Assembly (NCBI RefSeq): GCF_019175385.1
Contig: NC_083339.1
Span: forward strand, 77,520,307 to 77,584,306
Direction: 5' to 3'
Source: Lycium barbarum
Taxonomy: Eukaryota > Streptophyta > Magnoliopsida > Solanales > Solanaceae
Length of the DNA stretch: 64,000 nt
Position numbers and translations under genes: made by a program. Of the stretch, positions 43,318 through 56,412 are shown one piece after another. Within the stretch, counting starts at the first letter, position 1. Each line of letters starts with the position of its first letter. The notes under the pieces are model-generated. The model searched no databases. It was given only the letters and a program-made list of their open reading frames with translations, and had not been told where the DNA came from.

Positions 43318-43329
43318 TGGTATCAGAGC
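43318..43329 (+). other. Element I primer-binding site (initiator Met tRNA)
   Basis: TGGTATCAGAGC, four bases after the LTR. Confidence 0.95.
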
Positions 43330-43519
43330 GGTTCAATCCTCGGAGCGTCTACAGACCATGTCGAGTAGAGTCTTGTTTATCGATGTGTTGTGGACCACAT
43401 TTATAAACAGGAAGCTACAGGACATTTGGGATGTCATCTTTCCTTCTCATTCTAGATCGTGCGATAGAGTTGTGTTATCAGGATAAATCTTTCCCTAACA
43501 GATTGTTATATTTACAGCG

Positions 43520-45000
43520 ATGCCTCCAAAGAAGGCGACGGCCGCCCAGAAGGGCAAGGCGGTAGTTGGAGAGATCAGTGGGACCCGGAGGGTCACTAGA
43601 GCTTATTCCCAATATGTGCCTGAGATTAGGCTTCAGTCAGCGAGCTCCGCTACACCATCATTATCAGAGGAGCCTAGGGCAGCAGCAGCTGCGGATCAGG
43701 AGACAGAATTACCACCAGCTCCTGAAGCTCCAGCACCTGAGCCTCCAGCCCCCCAGCCAGGGGCGGAAGATAGGGCTATGCGTGACGCAGTACAGTTATT
43801 GACCAGGTTGGTATCGGGACAAGCTCGCAGACGCGGGTTAGAAGGTGGTTATGCGGATAGACACGACAGTTTGAGCGTCCGTGATTTTCTAACTTGTAAA
43901 CCCCCAGAGTTCTATGGGTCAAAGCCCGCAGAGGATCCACAGGAGTTTATTCGATAGATGCTGTGTACGTTGCGGGTGACTAAGGCTTCCGAAACTGAGT
44001 CGGTTGAATTGGCTTCATATCAGTTGCGTGATATAGCAGTAAATTGGTATGAGTCCTGGGAGTTGTCCAGGGGTGAAGATGCTCCACCAGCGGTATGGGA
44101 CGAGTTTGTAGAAGCTTTTCTGGGTCATTTCCTACCTCCAGAGATGAGGCGAGCCAGAGTTGACAGATTTATACACCTGAAGCAGAATGGTAGAAGTGTT
44201 CGAGATTATAGCCTCGAGTTTGATTCACTGGCTAGGTACGCGCCCGCTATGGTAGCTGACATGGCAGATAGGGTACATCGTTAGGTAATGGGGCTGGACA
44301 ATTACTTGATTGATAGTTGTATGGCAATGGCTTCCCAGCCCAGTATAGATATCGCCCGAGTGCAGGCATATGCACAGGGGGTTGAAGATCGACAGAGAGG
44401 GCGCCGATTTGATAGGGAGCAGGAAAGGGGTCAGCATAAGAGGGCTAGATCAGCGGGGTACTCTTCTGGCGACTTTCCGGGCAGGCAGCCCCAACAGCAG
44501 TATAGTAGATATCCTTCCCAGCCGGCACGGAGTGCACCTTCATAATTTACTGGTAGGAGGTTTGATAGCACGGGGTATTCGGGAACCGGTCAAAGCTCCA
44601 TGACTTCAGGGTTCCAGATGCACAGGAATTCAGGCCAGATGAGACCACCTATACCCCCGTGTCCTCGATGTGGCAGACGCCATCCAGGGGAATGCCGTTT
44701 CATGACTGGTGCTTGTTTCACTTGTGGCCGTCAGGGCCATACTATGAGGGAGTGTCGATTTGGAGGTGGTGCAGGTGGCCCAGCTCAGCCTACGGGGTCT
44801 GTCGCGGGTTCTTCTTCTTCTTCAGTTGCTATGCGCCCTATGGGGCAAGGTATTCCGACACCAGCAGGCCGTGGCAGAGGCCGTGGAGGGGCTTCCAGTT
44901 CTGGCGGTCCTTCAAACCGCCTATATGCTTTAGCCAGCAGGCAGGATCAGGAAGCGTCGCCAAATGTGGTCACAGGTATACTATCGATTTTCTCCCGAGA
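43520..45000 (+). pseudogene. Element I gag, broken by stops
   Basis: Starts MPPKKATAAQKGKAV. The Pro/Ala-rich N-terminus is followed by the retrotransposon-gag core (FLTCKPPEFYGSKPAEDPQEF, YQLRDIAVNWYESWE, FVEAFLGHFLPPEMRRAR, YSLEFDSLARYAPAM) and a zinc-binding tail (CPRCGRRHPGEC, then CFTCGRQGHTMREC, a CX2CX4HX4C knuckle). In-frame stops are at 43955 (TAG), 44282 (TAG) and 44543 (TAA); each is explained by a single C-to-T change in a Gln codon. Gag would coat the RNA and form the particle. Confidence 0.92.
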
Positions 45001-45379
45001 CGTTTATGCATTGATAGATCCAGGCTCCACATTATCATATATTTCCCCTTTTGTTGCTAGTAAAATTTGGATAAAATCTGAATCTATAGAACTATTTGAG
45101 GTAGCTACACCAGTAGGGGATTTTGTCTTAGCAGAGCTAGTATATAAAGATTGTTCGGTAGTCATATGTAATCGTTGTACCAAAGCAGATTTGATAGAGT
45201 TAGCCATGACTGAGTTCGATGTTATTATGGGGATGGATTGATTAGCTTCCTGCTATGCTAACGTTGATTGCCGAGGCAAAGTAGTTCGGTTTCAGTTCCC
45301 AGGGGAACCAATTATAGAGTGGAGGGGGAATACAGCATCGCCTAGGGGTAGGTTTATTTCATACCTCAAGGCAAGGAAG
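45001..45379 (+). pseudogene. Element I protease region
   Basis: The retropepsin active site reads ALIDPGSTLSYISPF, with the catalytic Asp present. Downstream, FDVIMGMD is followed by TGA at 45239 where other copies have Trp (MDWLAS). The protease would cut the gag-pol polyprotein. The region continues without a gap into RT. Confidence 0.92.
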
Positions 45380-46680
45380 ATGGTTAGAAAGGGCTACATT
45401 TATCACCTGGTTCGTGTGCATGACTTGAAAGCAGAAACACCGACTCTACAATCTGTCCCGGTGGTTAATGAATTTCCAGGTGTATTCCCAGATGAACTTC
45501 CAGGCCTTCCTCCTGAACGTGAGATAGAGTTCACTATAGATGTATTGCCAGACACTCGGCCTATATCTATTCCTCCTTACAGAATGGCACCTGCAGAACT
45601 GAAAGAATTGAAGGAGCAACTGAGAGATTTGCTGGAAAAGGGTTTTATTAGGCCCAGTACATCACCTTGGGGAGCACCAGTGTTATTTGTACGAAAGAAG
45701 GATGGGTCGCTGCGAATGTGCATTGATTATAGGCAGCTGAACAAAGTCACCATAAAGAACAGATATCCCCTCCCCAGGATTGATGATTTATTTGACCAGT
45801 TGCAGGGTGCTAAATGTTTTTCAAAGATAGACTTGCGGTCAGGTTATCACCAGGTGCGGGTAAGGGAAGCAGATATTCCGAAGACTGCATTCAGGACCCG
45901 ATACGGGCATTACTAGTTTAAAGTGATGTCCTTTGGGTTGACCAATGCTCCAGCAGTATTTATGGACTTGATGAACAGGGTGTTTAAGCCATTCCTTGAC
46001 TTGTTTGTGATTGTATTCATTGATGATATTCTGGTCTATTCACGATCGGAGGAAGAGCATGCAGATCACTTGAGGACGGTACTCAGGATACTCCAGCACC
46101 AGAAATTATATGCTAAGTTTTCTAAATGTGAATTCTGGTTGACTTTAGTAGCATTTCTGGGGCATATTGTTGGAGTAGATAGTATTCGGGTAGACTCGCA
46201 GAAAATTGAGGCCGTCAAAACCTGGCCTAGACCGACGACGCCTACTGAGGTACGTAGCTTTCTGGGGCTGGCAGGGTATTACAGGAGATTTGTAGAAAAG
46301 TTTGCTTCTATTTCAGCGCCTTTAACAAGGCTAACACAGAAAGCAGCTAAATTCCAGTGGACCGATGCTTGTGAACGGAGTTTCCAAGTATTGAAAGATA
46401 AGTTGACTACAGCTCCAGTCCTAACTCTTCCTGAAGGGCCAAATGGCTATGTTGTTTATTGTGATGCTTCCGGTGTTGGGTTGGGTTGCGTGTTGATGTA
46501 GCACGGCAGAGTTATAGCCTATGCCTCCCGACAACTCAGGAAACATGAAAGAAATTATCCTACACATGACCTGGAGTTGGCAGCAGTGATACATGCCTTG
46601 AAGATATGGAGACATTACCTATATGGCGTGCATGTTGATATTTATACAGATCATAAAAGTCTCCAGTATATCTTTAAGCA
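45380..46680 (+). pseudogene. Element I reverse transcriptase and RNase H
   Basis: The RT fingers and palm are readable ([80 protein letters not shown] with the catalytic Asp pair). The thumb and RNase H follow ([39 protein letters not shown]), with the catalytic acids kept. Stops are at 45914 (TAG in place of a Glu codon) and 46499 (TAG in place of Gln). Copies element RNA into cDNA in the family. Confidence 0.94.
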
Positions 46681-48390
46681 GAAGGAGCTGAATTTGCGGC
46701 AAAGGAGATGGCTGGAGTTGCTGAAAGATTATGATGTCGATATTCTATATCACCCAGGGAAGGATAATGTTGTAGCAGATGCACTCAGCTGTAAATCTAT
46801 GGCTAGTTTAGCAAGCGTACATCCAGGAAAGAAAGGGGTAGTCCGTGAGATTCATCAGCTAGCTAGTCTTGGAGTTCGGTTGGCTGATTCTGATAATGGT
46901 AGCGTTTTGGTGCGAGGTGTTGCTGAGCCCTCTATTGTAGAAGAGGTAAAGAAGCGTCAATATGAGGACCCTGTTCTGGTACATTATAGAGATACAGCAC
47001 TTCAGAAGGAGGAGACCCCATTTAAGATGTCAGCCGATGGAGTACTACGATACAGAGACAGATTATGTGTACCTGAGGTTGCAGGGTTACGGCAGCAGGT
47101 AATGAGGGAAGCACACTGTGCTCGTTATTCTATTCACCCGGGATCGACAAAAATGTATCATGATCTTAGGTATTTGTACTGGTGGGATGGTATGAAAAAG
47201 GACATAGCAGAATTCGTGGCTCAGTGTCCGAATTGCCAACAGGTCAAGATAGAGCACCAGAAAACTGGAGGGCTATTGCAGGAGATGGAAATTCCAACCT
47301 AGAAATGGGAGGTAATTAATATGGATTTCGTCACAGGTTTCCCTCGCACCCCGCGGAAGTATGACTCTATCTGGGTTATTGTTGATAGATTGACAAAATC
47401 AGCCCACTTTCTTCCAGTCAGGACTACGTACTCAGCTGAGGATTATGCCCGATTGTATCTTAAGGTGATAGTGAGACTTCATGGAGTTCCCACAGCGATT
47501 ATCTCGGATAGAGGGGCCCAGTTTACAGCTAACTTCTGGAGATCCTTCCAGGAGGGATTGAGGACGCAGGTGAGTCTCAGCACCGCATTTCATCCTCGGA
47601 CTGACGGGCAGGCCGAGCGTACCATCCAGACGCTACAGGATATGTTACGGGCCTGTGTCATTGATTTTAGGGGAAGCTGGATGATCACTTGCCACTTATC
47701 GAGTTTTCTTATAATAACAGTTACCACTCTAGCATTCAGATGGCACCGTACGAAGCCTTGTATGGCAGGAAATGCAGATCCCCTGTAGGCTGGTTTGATG
47801 TTGGCGAGACTAAGCTGATAGGACCAGATATGGTTCAGCAGGCTGTTGATAAGGTGAAACTTATTCAGGAAAGATTACTGACAGCTCAGAGTCGGCAGAA
47901 GGCATATGCAGATAATCGACGTCGACACTTGGAATTTCAGGTTGGCGATTGGGTGTTCTTGAAAGTGTCACCCATGAAGGGTGTTATGAGATTCGGCAAG
48001 AAAGGGAAGTTGAGCCCGAGATACATTGGACCTTACCAGATTATCCGTAAGGTAGGCCAAGTTGCCTACGAGTTAGATCTACCAGCAGATTTAGAAGCAG
48101 TACATCCGGTCTTCCATGTGTCAATGCTTCGGAAGTATATAGGCGATCCTTCCAGGGTGTTCCCTACAGATGATATTCAGGTAACTGAGGAGCTATCATA
48201 CGAAGAACAACCTATTGCCATACTTGATCGACAAATCAGGAGGTTACGAACAAAAGATATGGCGTCGGTTAAAGTGTTGTGGCAGAACAATAATAGGGAG
48301 GAGATGACTTGGGAGGCTGAAGAGGAGATGAAAAAGAAATATCCTCACTTGTTTTCCACATCTACAGGTAATTTAAACTCCCTTGCTTGA
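46681..48390 (+). pseudogene. Element I integrase with chromodomain-like C-terminus
   Basis: The zinc domain [17 protein letters not shown] with [10 protein letters not shown] is complete. Catalytic motifs are MDFVTGFP, ISDRGAQF and DGQAERT (DDE intact). A TAG at 47300 replaces a Trp, and loss of one G near 47681 shifts the frame; the rest reads from 47689. The C-terminus holds SPRYIGPYQIIRKVGQVAYE and a chromodomain-like tail (IAILDRQIRRLRTKDMASVK, TWEAEEEMKKKYPHLF). Such tails bind methylated histone H3 in studied chromoviruses, which would favour insertion in heterochromatin. Confidence 0.93.
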
Positions 48391-48475
48391 TTGTGTTAAT
48401 TGTCTGCTCAATTTATATGTTAGCAATAAGGAAAACCCTCCCCAAAACTCTTATAGAATCCAACGGGATAAAATC

Positions 48476-48511
48476 AACATTCGAGGATGAATGTTCTAAA
48501 GGGGGGGAGGA
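48476..48511 (+). other. Element I PPT with adjacent palindrome
   Basis: AACATTCGAGGATGAATGTT (48476-48495), with one mismatch in the palindrome, then AAAGGGGGGGAGGA (48498-48511) next to the LTR. The palindrome lies about 90 bases after the pol stop. Confidence 0.92.
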
Positions 48512-51500
48512 TGTTATATCCCATATTTTCATACATTGGGACGTTTTAAAATAAATGCGACAAGTTAAAGACAAGACTATCTTAAGGTACGAAGTAGAGA
48601 TTTTAACTTCCGGTTTCGTTTCGAGTCACAATTCACCTACAATTTCGTTGGCATGAAAGTATTAATGGAAAATGGGGATTAAATTAACCATGGTTAGATT
48701 AATAAGTGGGATTGGGAACAAAAAAATCAGCCCATTATTTAGAGCCATGTTTGGCCGTGTGAATAATGGAGTGGTCAAAGATTCTTGACCCAAGTTAGTG
48801 TAGTACACATGGCCAAAATATGGAGTGAATACATAATGTGAAAAAAATCTGATTCACTCCACATTCCACAACTCACTTCAACACTTACAAGTTGAAAATA
48901 CATAGTGAGAGAAAGAGAAGCTCTCGGCTAGAGCTAGCCGAGAGTGGTGAGGTGAGTTCAATCCAAAATAAAATCCGCTTTCTTCCTCAAATCAACTCCT
49001 CATTTAGTGTACAAGAATATGTAGTAGTTGTTGAAAAGAAACAAGGAAGTGTAGCACCTCAATAGAGTTGAAGTTTCGGCCAAGGTGAAGAACAAGATTG
49101 AAAGGTAAGAATGCTTATTGTTCTTGTGTTGTATGATGATTTGAATGTATAGTTCATGCATGTTGTTGTTGGATTGTTGTTGTAGTTGAAGTATAGAGTG
49201 AGCCGTGAGTGAGGTGAAGTCATGATTGATTTCATTTTGCATGTATTGTTGATGAATTGAATATGTACCAACATAGGTAAATGAACAAAGATTGTAGAAG
49301 TTGGTTGTGATGTTGCATGTTGGATATTGGGCTGTTTTTCTTGAATTGAAAATGAGCCGTGTGTTGAAGGTTCTAATGAAGTCATGCTTTATCTACTTGA
49401 ACATGTATTGGGAATGGATTGAATGTATTGTAGTTGGATAAACGGATAAAAATCATGAAATCGTGGGAAGGGTGTTGTAGCCGTGAAAAAGGGACTGGTT
49501 TAGGGGAGATTTAGGGACTGTTTTGTGTCACCTTTGGATTGTTGTTGTTATGGACATTATGGTGTATTGTATGCATGTTGAATATGTGAATTGAGGTGTT
49601 AAAGAAATGAATTATGTTGAAGTGTATAGGCAGTCCAAAACCGTGGACAGTTTTGATGTTAGAAGTGAATTTGTGTGTGTTGAATGTTGATTCTTGTTGC
49701 AAACGTTTAGTGAAAGTAAAGTGCATTGATTCAAGTTGAAACTGAAATGATGGTGGGCTGTTGTAGGAATGAAAATGAGGTTAAAACAGTTCCAAGAATC
49801 ATGAAAGTAATGTCATTAAACGTGTTGTTGTTGTTGCAAGTTAAAACTGGAAAATTGCTAAGTGAGAATGGAAATGCTATGTGTGTTGTTTAGCCGTGTG
49901 TATGAAACAGTTTTGAATGGTGTAGGGACTGCCCAAGCTCCCTAAGTCATGTTTAAACAAGTCTTGATTAATATATGAAAGAACGATTAGCAATGTTAGC
50001 TTGTAACGCTAGTTGGTTTGAATGCGAACGAAACGTCGTTTAATTGTTAGAAAGGAATTGTGAGTGTCACAATACGTATTGAATGCCCTTGTAGACTAAT
50101 TGTAGATCTTTATATCTTGATATAGGATAAGTGTTTTTGGGCAGCAAGTACAAGTTAGAATACAACTAAACGCTAAAGGTATGTAAAGCCTATTCCTTCT
50201 TTCTTTTGGCATGTCCTAGACGTAAGTATGAAACGATATGAACCTTGGGGTAAATTCTATTCTCTAGTTCCATGCATGACTTATGATTCTATATTTCATT
50301 AAGGCCATTGTCATGTGCCTACAATATGAGTGACTAATGAATAATTTATGAAGGTTCCTATTCTTAAAGGATTGCACAATTAGAGACATACTTGACTTTC
50401 AAAAGCTACACCAAATTAAAGTGATATATGTACATGAAATCTGAAACGTTTCTTGTGATAGGTTGTTATGAGACTTGAAATGAACTGAAAATGAATATCA
50501 TTTTAACACTTTAGAGCTGGTCAGTTGCTTATCCATTGAGTCTCAAAAGATGAATTGCATATATGTGGTTGCTTATTATTCTGCTCGTGCTTATCGCTAT
50601 ATCCTTCACTGAGTCCCGGGCCAGGATACGTTTTCGTGCGCATGTTTACTATATTATTACCGAGTCCCTCATTAAAGGGCCGGGACACGTTATATATATA
50701 TATATGATGATGATGTGATGATATAATGATATGATGATATGATGATGTGATGATATGATGATATGGAGATGATGGTGGCCAGGAGGGCATATTCCTTATT
50801 ACCAAGTCCCTCAGGAAAGGGCCGGGACACGTCTATGTTTATGTTATGATGCTATGATTTTAGATTACCGAGTCCCTCATTAAAGGGTCGGGACACGTTA
50901 TATATGTTATATACAGAATGATTATGCAGCTTTGATTACAAAACTCTATAATGATAATGATATGAGAATGATACAGATGAATTATGCTCATAGGCAAGTT
51001 TTAAGAAATTCTGGTTGTTGCTCTGAGTCCTACATACTTTTTCTCCTTATGAGTCTATTACTACATTTCATGCTTTACATGCTCAGTACATATTCCGTAC
51101 TGACCCCCTTTCTTCGGGGGGCTGCGTTCATGCCCGCAGGTACAGACGCTCGTTTCGGAGATCCGCCAGCTTAGGATACCTATTCAGCTATTTTGGACTG
51201 CTCCCTTGTTCCGGAGCCTAGCTTGTGGTATAACTCCCTTATGTTGTATTCATATGTGTTTGTTTGGGTACGGCGGGGCCCTGTCCCGCCATATGATACG
51301 GTCATTACTCTTAGAGGTCTGTGGACATCGGTGTGGGTCTGTTTGTAGTTGTTGATGCATTTTATGTCTATGGCTTATGTTTGGGGCGTTCCCATTCGTA
51401 ATGGCAGCCTTGTCGGCTTGCATATATATGTATGTTTGGTATTTTGTATATCGTGGCAGCCTTGTCGGCTTGCGTAGTAATATATATATCTATGTGGTTA

Positions 51501-51688
51501 TTTAAAAGTGCAACTCCTCAGGAGACAGGTGCCTAAGACACACAAAACTTTAACAGATTTAAAATACTCCCTATCTTTTTATATACAAATGAGATCATGA
51601 CATGCTAATTGTAAATGACTATAGTTAACAGACAATATGAGTGTCCAACTCGGGCACTAGTCACGGCCTACGGGGTTGGGTCGTGACA
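48512..51688 (+). mobile_element. Element I 3' LTR
   Basis: Nearly identical to 40136-43313, with the same leader palindrome (48921-48944), donor-like GT at 49105 and 50179, and the hairpin module at 51084-51139. Confidence 0.96.
51084..51139 (+). other. Three-hairpin LTR module, element I right copy
   Basis: Same as 42709-42764. Confidence 0.75.
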
Positions 51689-51693
51689 TTTAA

Positions 51694-52906
51694 TGCATGA
51701 ATCACTGCAGCCAATTCTAGATCATGGGTTGGGTAATTTTTCTCATGTTTTCGTAATTGCCTTGAAGCATACGCAATCACCTTACTGTGTTGCATCAACA
51801 CACAGCCTAGCCCAATGCCTGAAGCATCGCAATAAACAACATAACCTTCCAATCCCTCTGGAAGTGTCAGGACTGGGGCAGAAGTCAATCTATCCTTTAG
51901 CTCTTGGAAACTACGTTCACAAGCATCTGTCCATTGAAACTTAGCTAATTTCTGGGTCAGCTTTGTGAGGTGCAGAAATAGAAGAAAAACCTTCAACAAA
52001 TCTCCTGTAATAACCTGCTAAGCCCAGAAAGCTATGAACCTCCGTAGGAGTTGTGGGCCATGGCCAAGTCTTCACGGCCTCAATCTTTTGGCTATCTACC
52101 CGAATACCATAGGCTGCAACAATATGCCCTAAAAATGTCACTGAGTTCAACCAAAACTCACACTTAGAAAATTTTGCAAACCACTCTCGAGCTTGAAGAA
52201 CTCTAAGGACGACACGTAAATGATCCGCATGTTCTGCCTCGGATCTAGAATACACCAAGATATCGTCGATGAATACAATCACAAATAGATCTAAAAAGGG
52301 CCTGAACACATTGTTCATCAAATCCATAAATACTGCCGGCGCATTAGTTAGTCCAAATGACATTACCCGGAACTCAAAATGGTCATATCTTGTTCTAAAG
52401 GCTGTCTTAGGGATATCTTTCTCCTTAACTCTCACTTGATGATACTCGGACCTCAAATCTATCTTTGAAAACCATTTGGCACCTTCTAATTGGTCAAATA
52501 AGTCATCAATCCTCGGAAGAGGATATTTGTTCTTAATCGTCACCTTATTCAATTGCCGACAATCAATGCACATTCTCAAGGAGCCATTTTCTTTTGGACA
52601 AACAATACGGGTGCTCCCCACGGGGATGAACTAAGCCTAATAAAGCCTTTCTCAAGCAATTCTTTCAATTTCTCCTTCAACTCTTTCAATTCTGCGGGAG
52701 CCATTCTATAAGGAGGAATAGATATAGGCTTTTTCTGGCAACACATCAATCGCAAAATCAATCTCCCGCTCGGGAGGAAGGCCTGGAAGCTCTTTCGGGA
52801 ACCCATTCGGAAACTCATTTACTACAGGAACTGACTGAAGAGTCGGCGGTTCAGCTTCTACATCTTGAACCCAAACTAGATGATAAATGCATCCTTTCGT
52901 GATCAT
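51694..52906 (-). pseudogene. Element E reverse transcriptase and RNase H N-terminus
   Basis: RNase H ([26 protein letters not shown]) is followed upstream by RT ([65 protein letters not shown]). Frameshifts occur near 51970 (two bases lost in the SAPLTK region), near 52600 (VRKKDGS region) and near 52733 (bases lost in the LPDTKP region). The catalytic pairs are present, but the frame is broken at least three times. Confidence 0.9.
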
Positions 52907-53528
52907 ATTCCTCCTTTAGATAGGAAATAAACCTACCTTTTGGTGACGCAGCATTCTCTTTCCATTCTAAAACTGGTTCTCCCAGAAATTGGAAACGAAC
53001 CATTTTCATTCTACAATCAACATTGGCATAGCAAGAAGTCAACCAATCCATGCCCATAATAACATCAAAGTCTACCATTTTTAACTCATGCAAGTCAATC
53101 ATAGTATGACGGTCACTAACCATAACTATACAGTTTCTATATACTCGGCTAGCTATTACCGATTCACCAACGGGTGTAGACACCTCAAAAGGTTTGATCG
53201 ACTCCAGTTCGACTCTAAACCGACCCGCAATATATGGAGTAACATATGACAATGTGGAGCCCAGATCTATCAAGGCATATACATCATGAGAAAATACCGA
53301 TAATATACCTGTGACCACATCAGGAGAAGACTCAAGATCTTGGCGTCCAGCCAAAGCATAAATATGGTGCTGAGGACCGCTAGAACTGGGGACTCTCCCT
53401 CTGCCTCTACCATGGCCGACTGGCGCATGTGAACCTGGCCCCATAGAGCGAACAGATGATGAAGATCCGGCTACCGACCTTGTAGGCTGGGTCCTACCTC
53501 TACCACGAACTGAGGGGCAATCACGCAT
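52907..53528 (-). pseudogene. Element E protease and gag C-terminus
   Basis: The protease motif is ALIDLGSTLSYVTPYIAG (Leu where I has Pro), followed by FDVIMGMDWLTSC and RMKMVRFQF. Upstream is the Gly/Arg-rich gag tail (VGHGRGRGRVPSSSGP). The frame is open for 225 codons. The protease would be embedded in the gag-pol polyprotein. Confidence 0.9.
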
Positions 53529-54253
53529 AATATGGCCTGGTCGACCACATGAATAGCATTCCTCTGAACCTAATCGTCATGGACCCCAATGTAACTTCCC
53601 ACACTGGGAACATCGTGGCACGAGTAGCCTCTCCTGACCCGAATCACCTCTGAACTGAGATCCCGAAAAGCTCTAACTCGGTCTGGAATAAGTAGATCTA
53701 TCAAGTCTCTGGCCTGAAAACTGTGGAGGCGCACTAGTCATAGAATGGCCTGAATGCCTTGAGAATGGCTGTCTGTGCCCGCCTCCATACTCACTCACCG
53801 GACACAAAGATCTAGCCCTCTGGCTATGTCCCCTATCATGCTCACGCTCACTTCTTTGTTGTTGTAGGTTTTCTTCTAAATTTTGAGCATGGACCTGAAT
53901 GCGTGAAATATCCATATTGTCCTGAAGGGACGCAGTCAAGCACCTATCTATCAAATGTGGCCCTAGGCCCTTCACAAATCGGTGCACTCGGTCACCCATA
54001 TCCGCTACCATGCCCGAAGCATACCTAGCCAAATAATTGAAGCGGAGACTATACTCTAAAGCACTCATGCTTACATGCCTCAAATTCAAGAACTTATCGG
54101 CTCTAGCTCGCCGAACCTCTAGAGGCAAATAATGTCGGAGGAAAGCATCTACAAATTCTTGCCATACCGGGGGAGGCGCATTGGCTCCCCGTGAATCCAT
54201 CCAAATCGTGTACCAACGAACCGCAACATCCCTCAATCTATAGGACGTTAATT
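53529..54253 (-). pseudogene. Element E gag core, cut by element K
   Basis: Reads RLRDVAVRWYTIWMDSRGANAPPPVW, FVDAFLRHYLPLEVRRARAD and YSLRFNYLARYASGMVADM, then a Gln/Arg-rich stretch and the knuckle ECYSCGRPGHIMRDC. Stops lie near 53672 and about 53577. At 54254 the K LTR begins; the gag N-terminus and E's 5' LTR are outside the window. Confidence 0.9.
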
Positions 54254-54697
54254 TGTCACGACACGACTAGGGGCCGCGACGGGCACCCGGTGCTATCCCA
54301 CCCGGGCACCCCTTATCATACACTTACTCTTACATCTAGGTGAGCCACATAATAAAATATACATTTCTACTCATCAATCGTACTAGTCCCATTGGACGAT
54401 AACACCTTTATATCAACATTGGCGTCTATGCCATACCCATGTACATAAGCCGACGAGGCTACAAAAGGATATACAAAATATAGGCCGACAAGGCCAAACA
54501 TATCTAACCATATACACATGTCTACGAACCTATAAGGAGAGTATACCATATCATACAGGCGGGACAGGACCACGCTATGCCCATAATTACGTACACAAAA
54601 GAATAAGTACCCAAAAGCCATAACTCTGAATGAAGTGAAGCTCTGCTTTGTAGTCTCTGAGAAAGTAGCTATGGATCAAGTCTGTCTCCTTGGGCAC

Positions 54698-54754
54698 CTG
54701 CGGGCATGACGCAACGTCCACAAACAAAAGGACGTCAGTACGAAAAATGTACTG
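54698..54754 (-). other. Three-hairpin LTR module, element K
   Basis: In element sense: CAGTAC/GTACTG, CGTCC/GGACG around TTTTGTTTGT, and TTGCG/CGCAG (one G-U pair). Confidence 0.75.
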
Positions 54755-55238
54755 AGCATGTAAAGCATGATCAATGTCAATATAGAAGCATAATAAGAAA
54801 TATGAGAAGTAGCATAGGATGGGAGATAGTGGAATCATCGTCAAAACCACTTACTTGCCTTACATAGGAACCTTCCATTTCGAGAGCGTGATTGTGTGCA
54901 TACATCCATATCCACATCCATATTCATATCCGTACTCATTTACATATCCCTATTCGTATTCATATCATGTACGTATTCTTATTCATAATCGTATCATATT
55001 CGTATTCGTACTCATATCTATATCATAAACCTATCCATGGCATATAAATATTCATATCATACACATACCATTGACATAGCATACCCGACCCCGAAGGTTC
55101 GATGTTTCACGTACCCGACCATAGCTAGGCTCGGTGATCATTCATACCTGGCCAACCAAGGCTCAGTGTTACACATACCTAGCCCTACCAAGGCTCAGTG
55201 TTGTTCGTACCCAACTGCAGTGGTGCGCGCGCATCGTC

Positions 55239-55245
<7 letters not shown>

Positions 55246-55282
<37 letters not shown>
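55246..55282 (-). repeat. AT microsatellite in K LTR
   Basis: About 18 AT units, absent at the equivalent place of C. Confidence 0.9.
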
Positions 55283-55286
<4 letters not shown>

Positions 55287-56412
55287 TACCCGGCCATACA
55301 AGCCCGGGGTTTCATAATTGCCATACATAGGCACACATACATATTATCTCATAAGCATCTTTAGTATTATCATTACCATCATCATTGTCATCGTTATCGT
55401 CGTCGCTATTACCATTATAGTCGTCATCAATATCATTTTCACTATTATCGTCATTCATTACATCTACCTTTATAGGCTTACTCCTCATCGGAGGAACTTA
55501 GTACAATCGTATTAAATATCGAGGATCATGAGCTCAATAGCTCGAAAGATAGAATCATTCGAAGGACGTCATAGACTTATGGAAGATTTAGATGTTTGGC
55601 CAAAGAACCATGCCATATTAAAGAAGGGTTAGCCTTACATACCTTTCCGTTCAACTATTTACCACTTGCACGTTCTCCTCCGAAGCTCACGTTTCTACCT
55701 TCATTAAAGTCATACTATTATTAGAATCGATAGCTAGCATACATGACTAAAACTAGAGAAAATCAGACAGTATCTCCTTTATTTATACGACATTCCTCCA
55801 TAGCGTATATCAACTCCCAAACGCCAATAATACATTCACAATACTATAACAATGATCATTATTCATCCACATTACCCACATTTCTCAATTTACTTTCAAT
55901 CACCCATATCCATGGTCATAGCACACGACTACGTTCATTCACATACATTGCTTATCCCATGTTTTTCAACGTCATTTATAAGATGTTTATATCACAACAC
56001 ATCAAGAATCATGACTCAATTCAAACTATTACTCAAAATGGCACTATTCCATATTCATGACCCATTTTTCTATACCCTTCTACAATCCAAGTATTTCAAC
56101 TCTCAAATACCTTAAACAACATAGAAATACCATAAATCTTACCTTAGATGTTGTAGGAACAAGCCTTGGTTGGTAATACTCCACTTGAGCAAAAACCCTA
56201 GTTCATCTCCAATGAGATTTCTTGACTTGAATGATCCTTAATGGGTTTTCTTACACTTGATGCACTTAATTCATGTTGTTGATCACTAATAACTCTTGAA
56301 TTCTTGTGGAATAAATGTAGAGAGATGTTTTAGAGAGAAGGGGTGTGATATGGAAATGAAATGAAATGAACTTGTATCCCTCATTTAATAAGCCAAACCT
56401 GCCCCCGACCAG

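Larger units (their letters stand above)
40136..51688 (+). mobile_element. Element I, near-complete Tekay-type chromovirus
   Basis: LTRs 40136-43313 (3178 bp) and 48512-51688 (3177 bp) differ by only occasional bases by eye. TSD TTTAA, Met-tRNA PBS at 43318, PPT at 48498. The interior encodes gag-protease-RT-RNase H-integrase-chromodomain in one polyprotein order, with seven in-frame stops and one frameshift. It is the most complete element in the window and one of the youngest, but cannot encode its own functional proteins. Confidence 0.97.

Noticed and set aside
43520..48390. Element I as an endogenous plant pararetrovirus
   Set aside because: It has true LTRs, a 5-bp target duplication, an integrase and the order gag-protease-RT-RNase H-INT, and no movement-protein-like sequence. 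It is a Ty3/gypsy retrotransposon.
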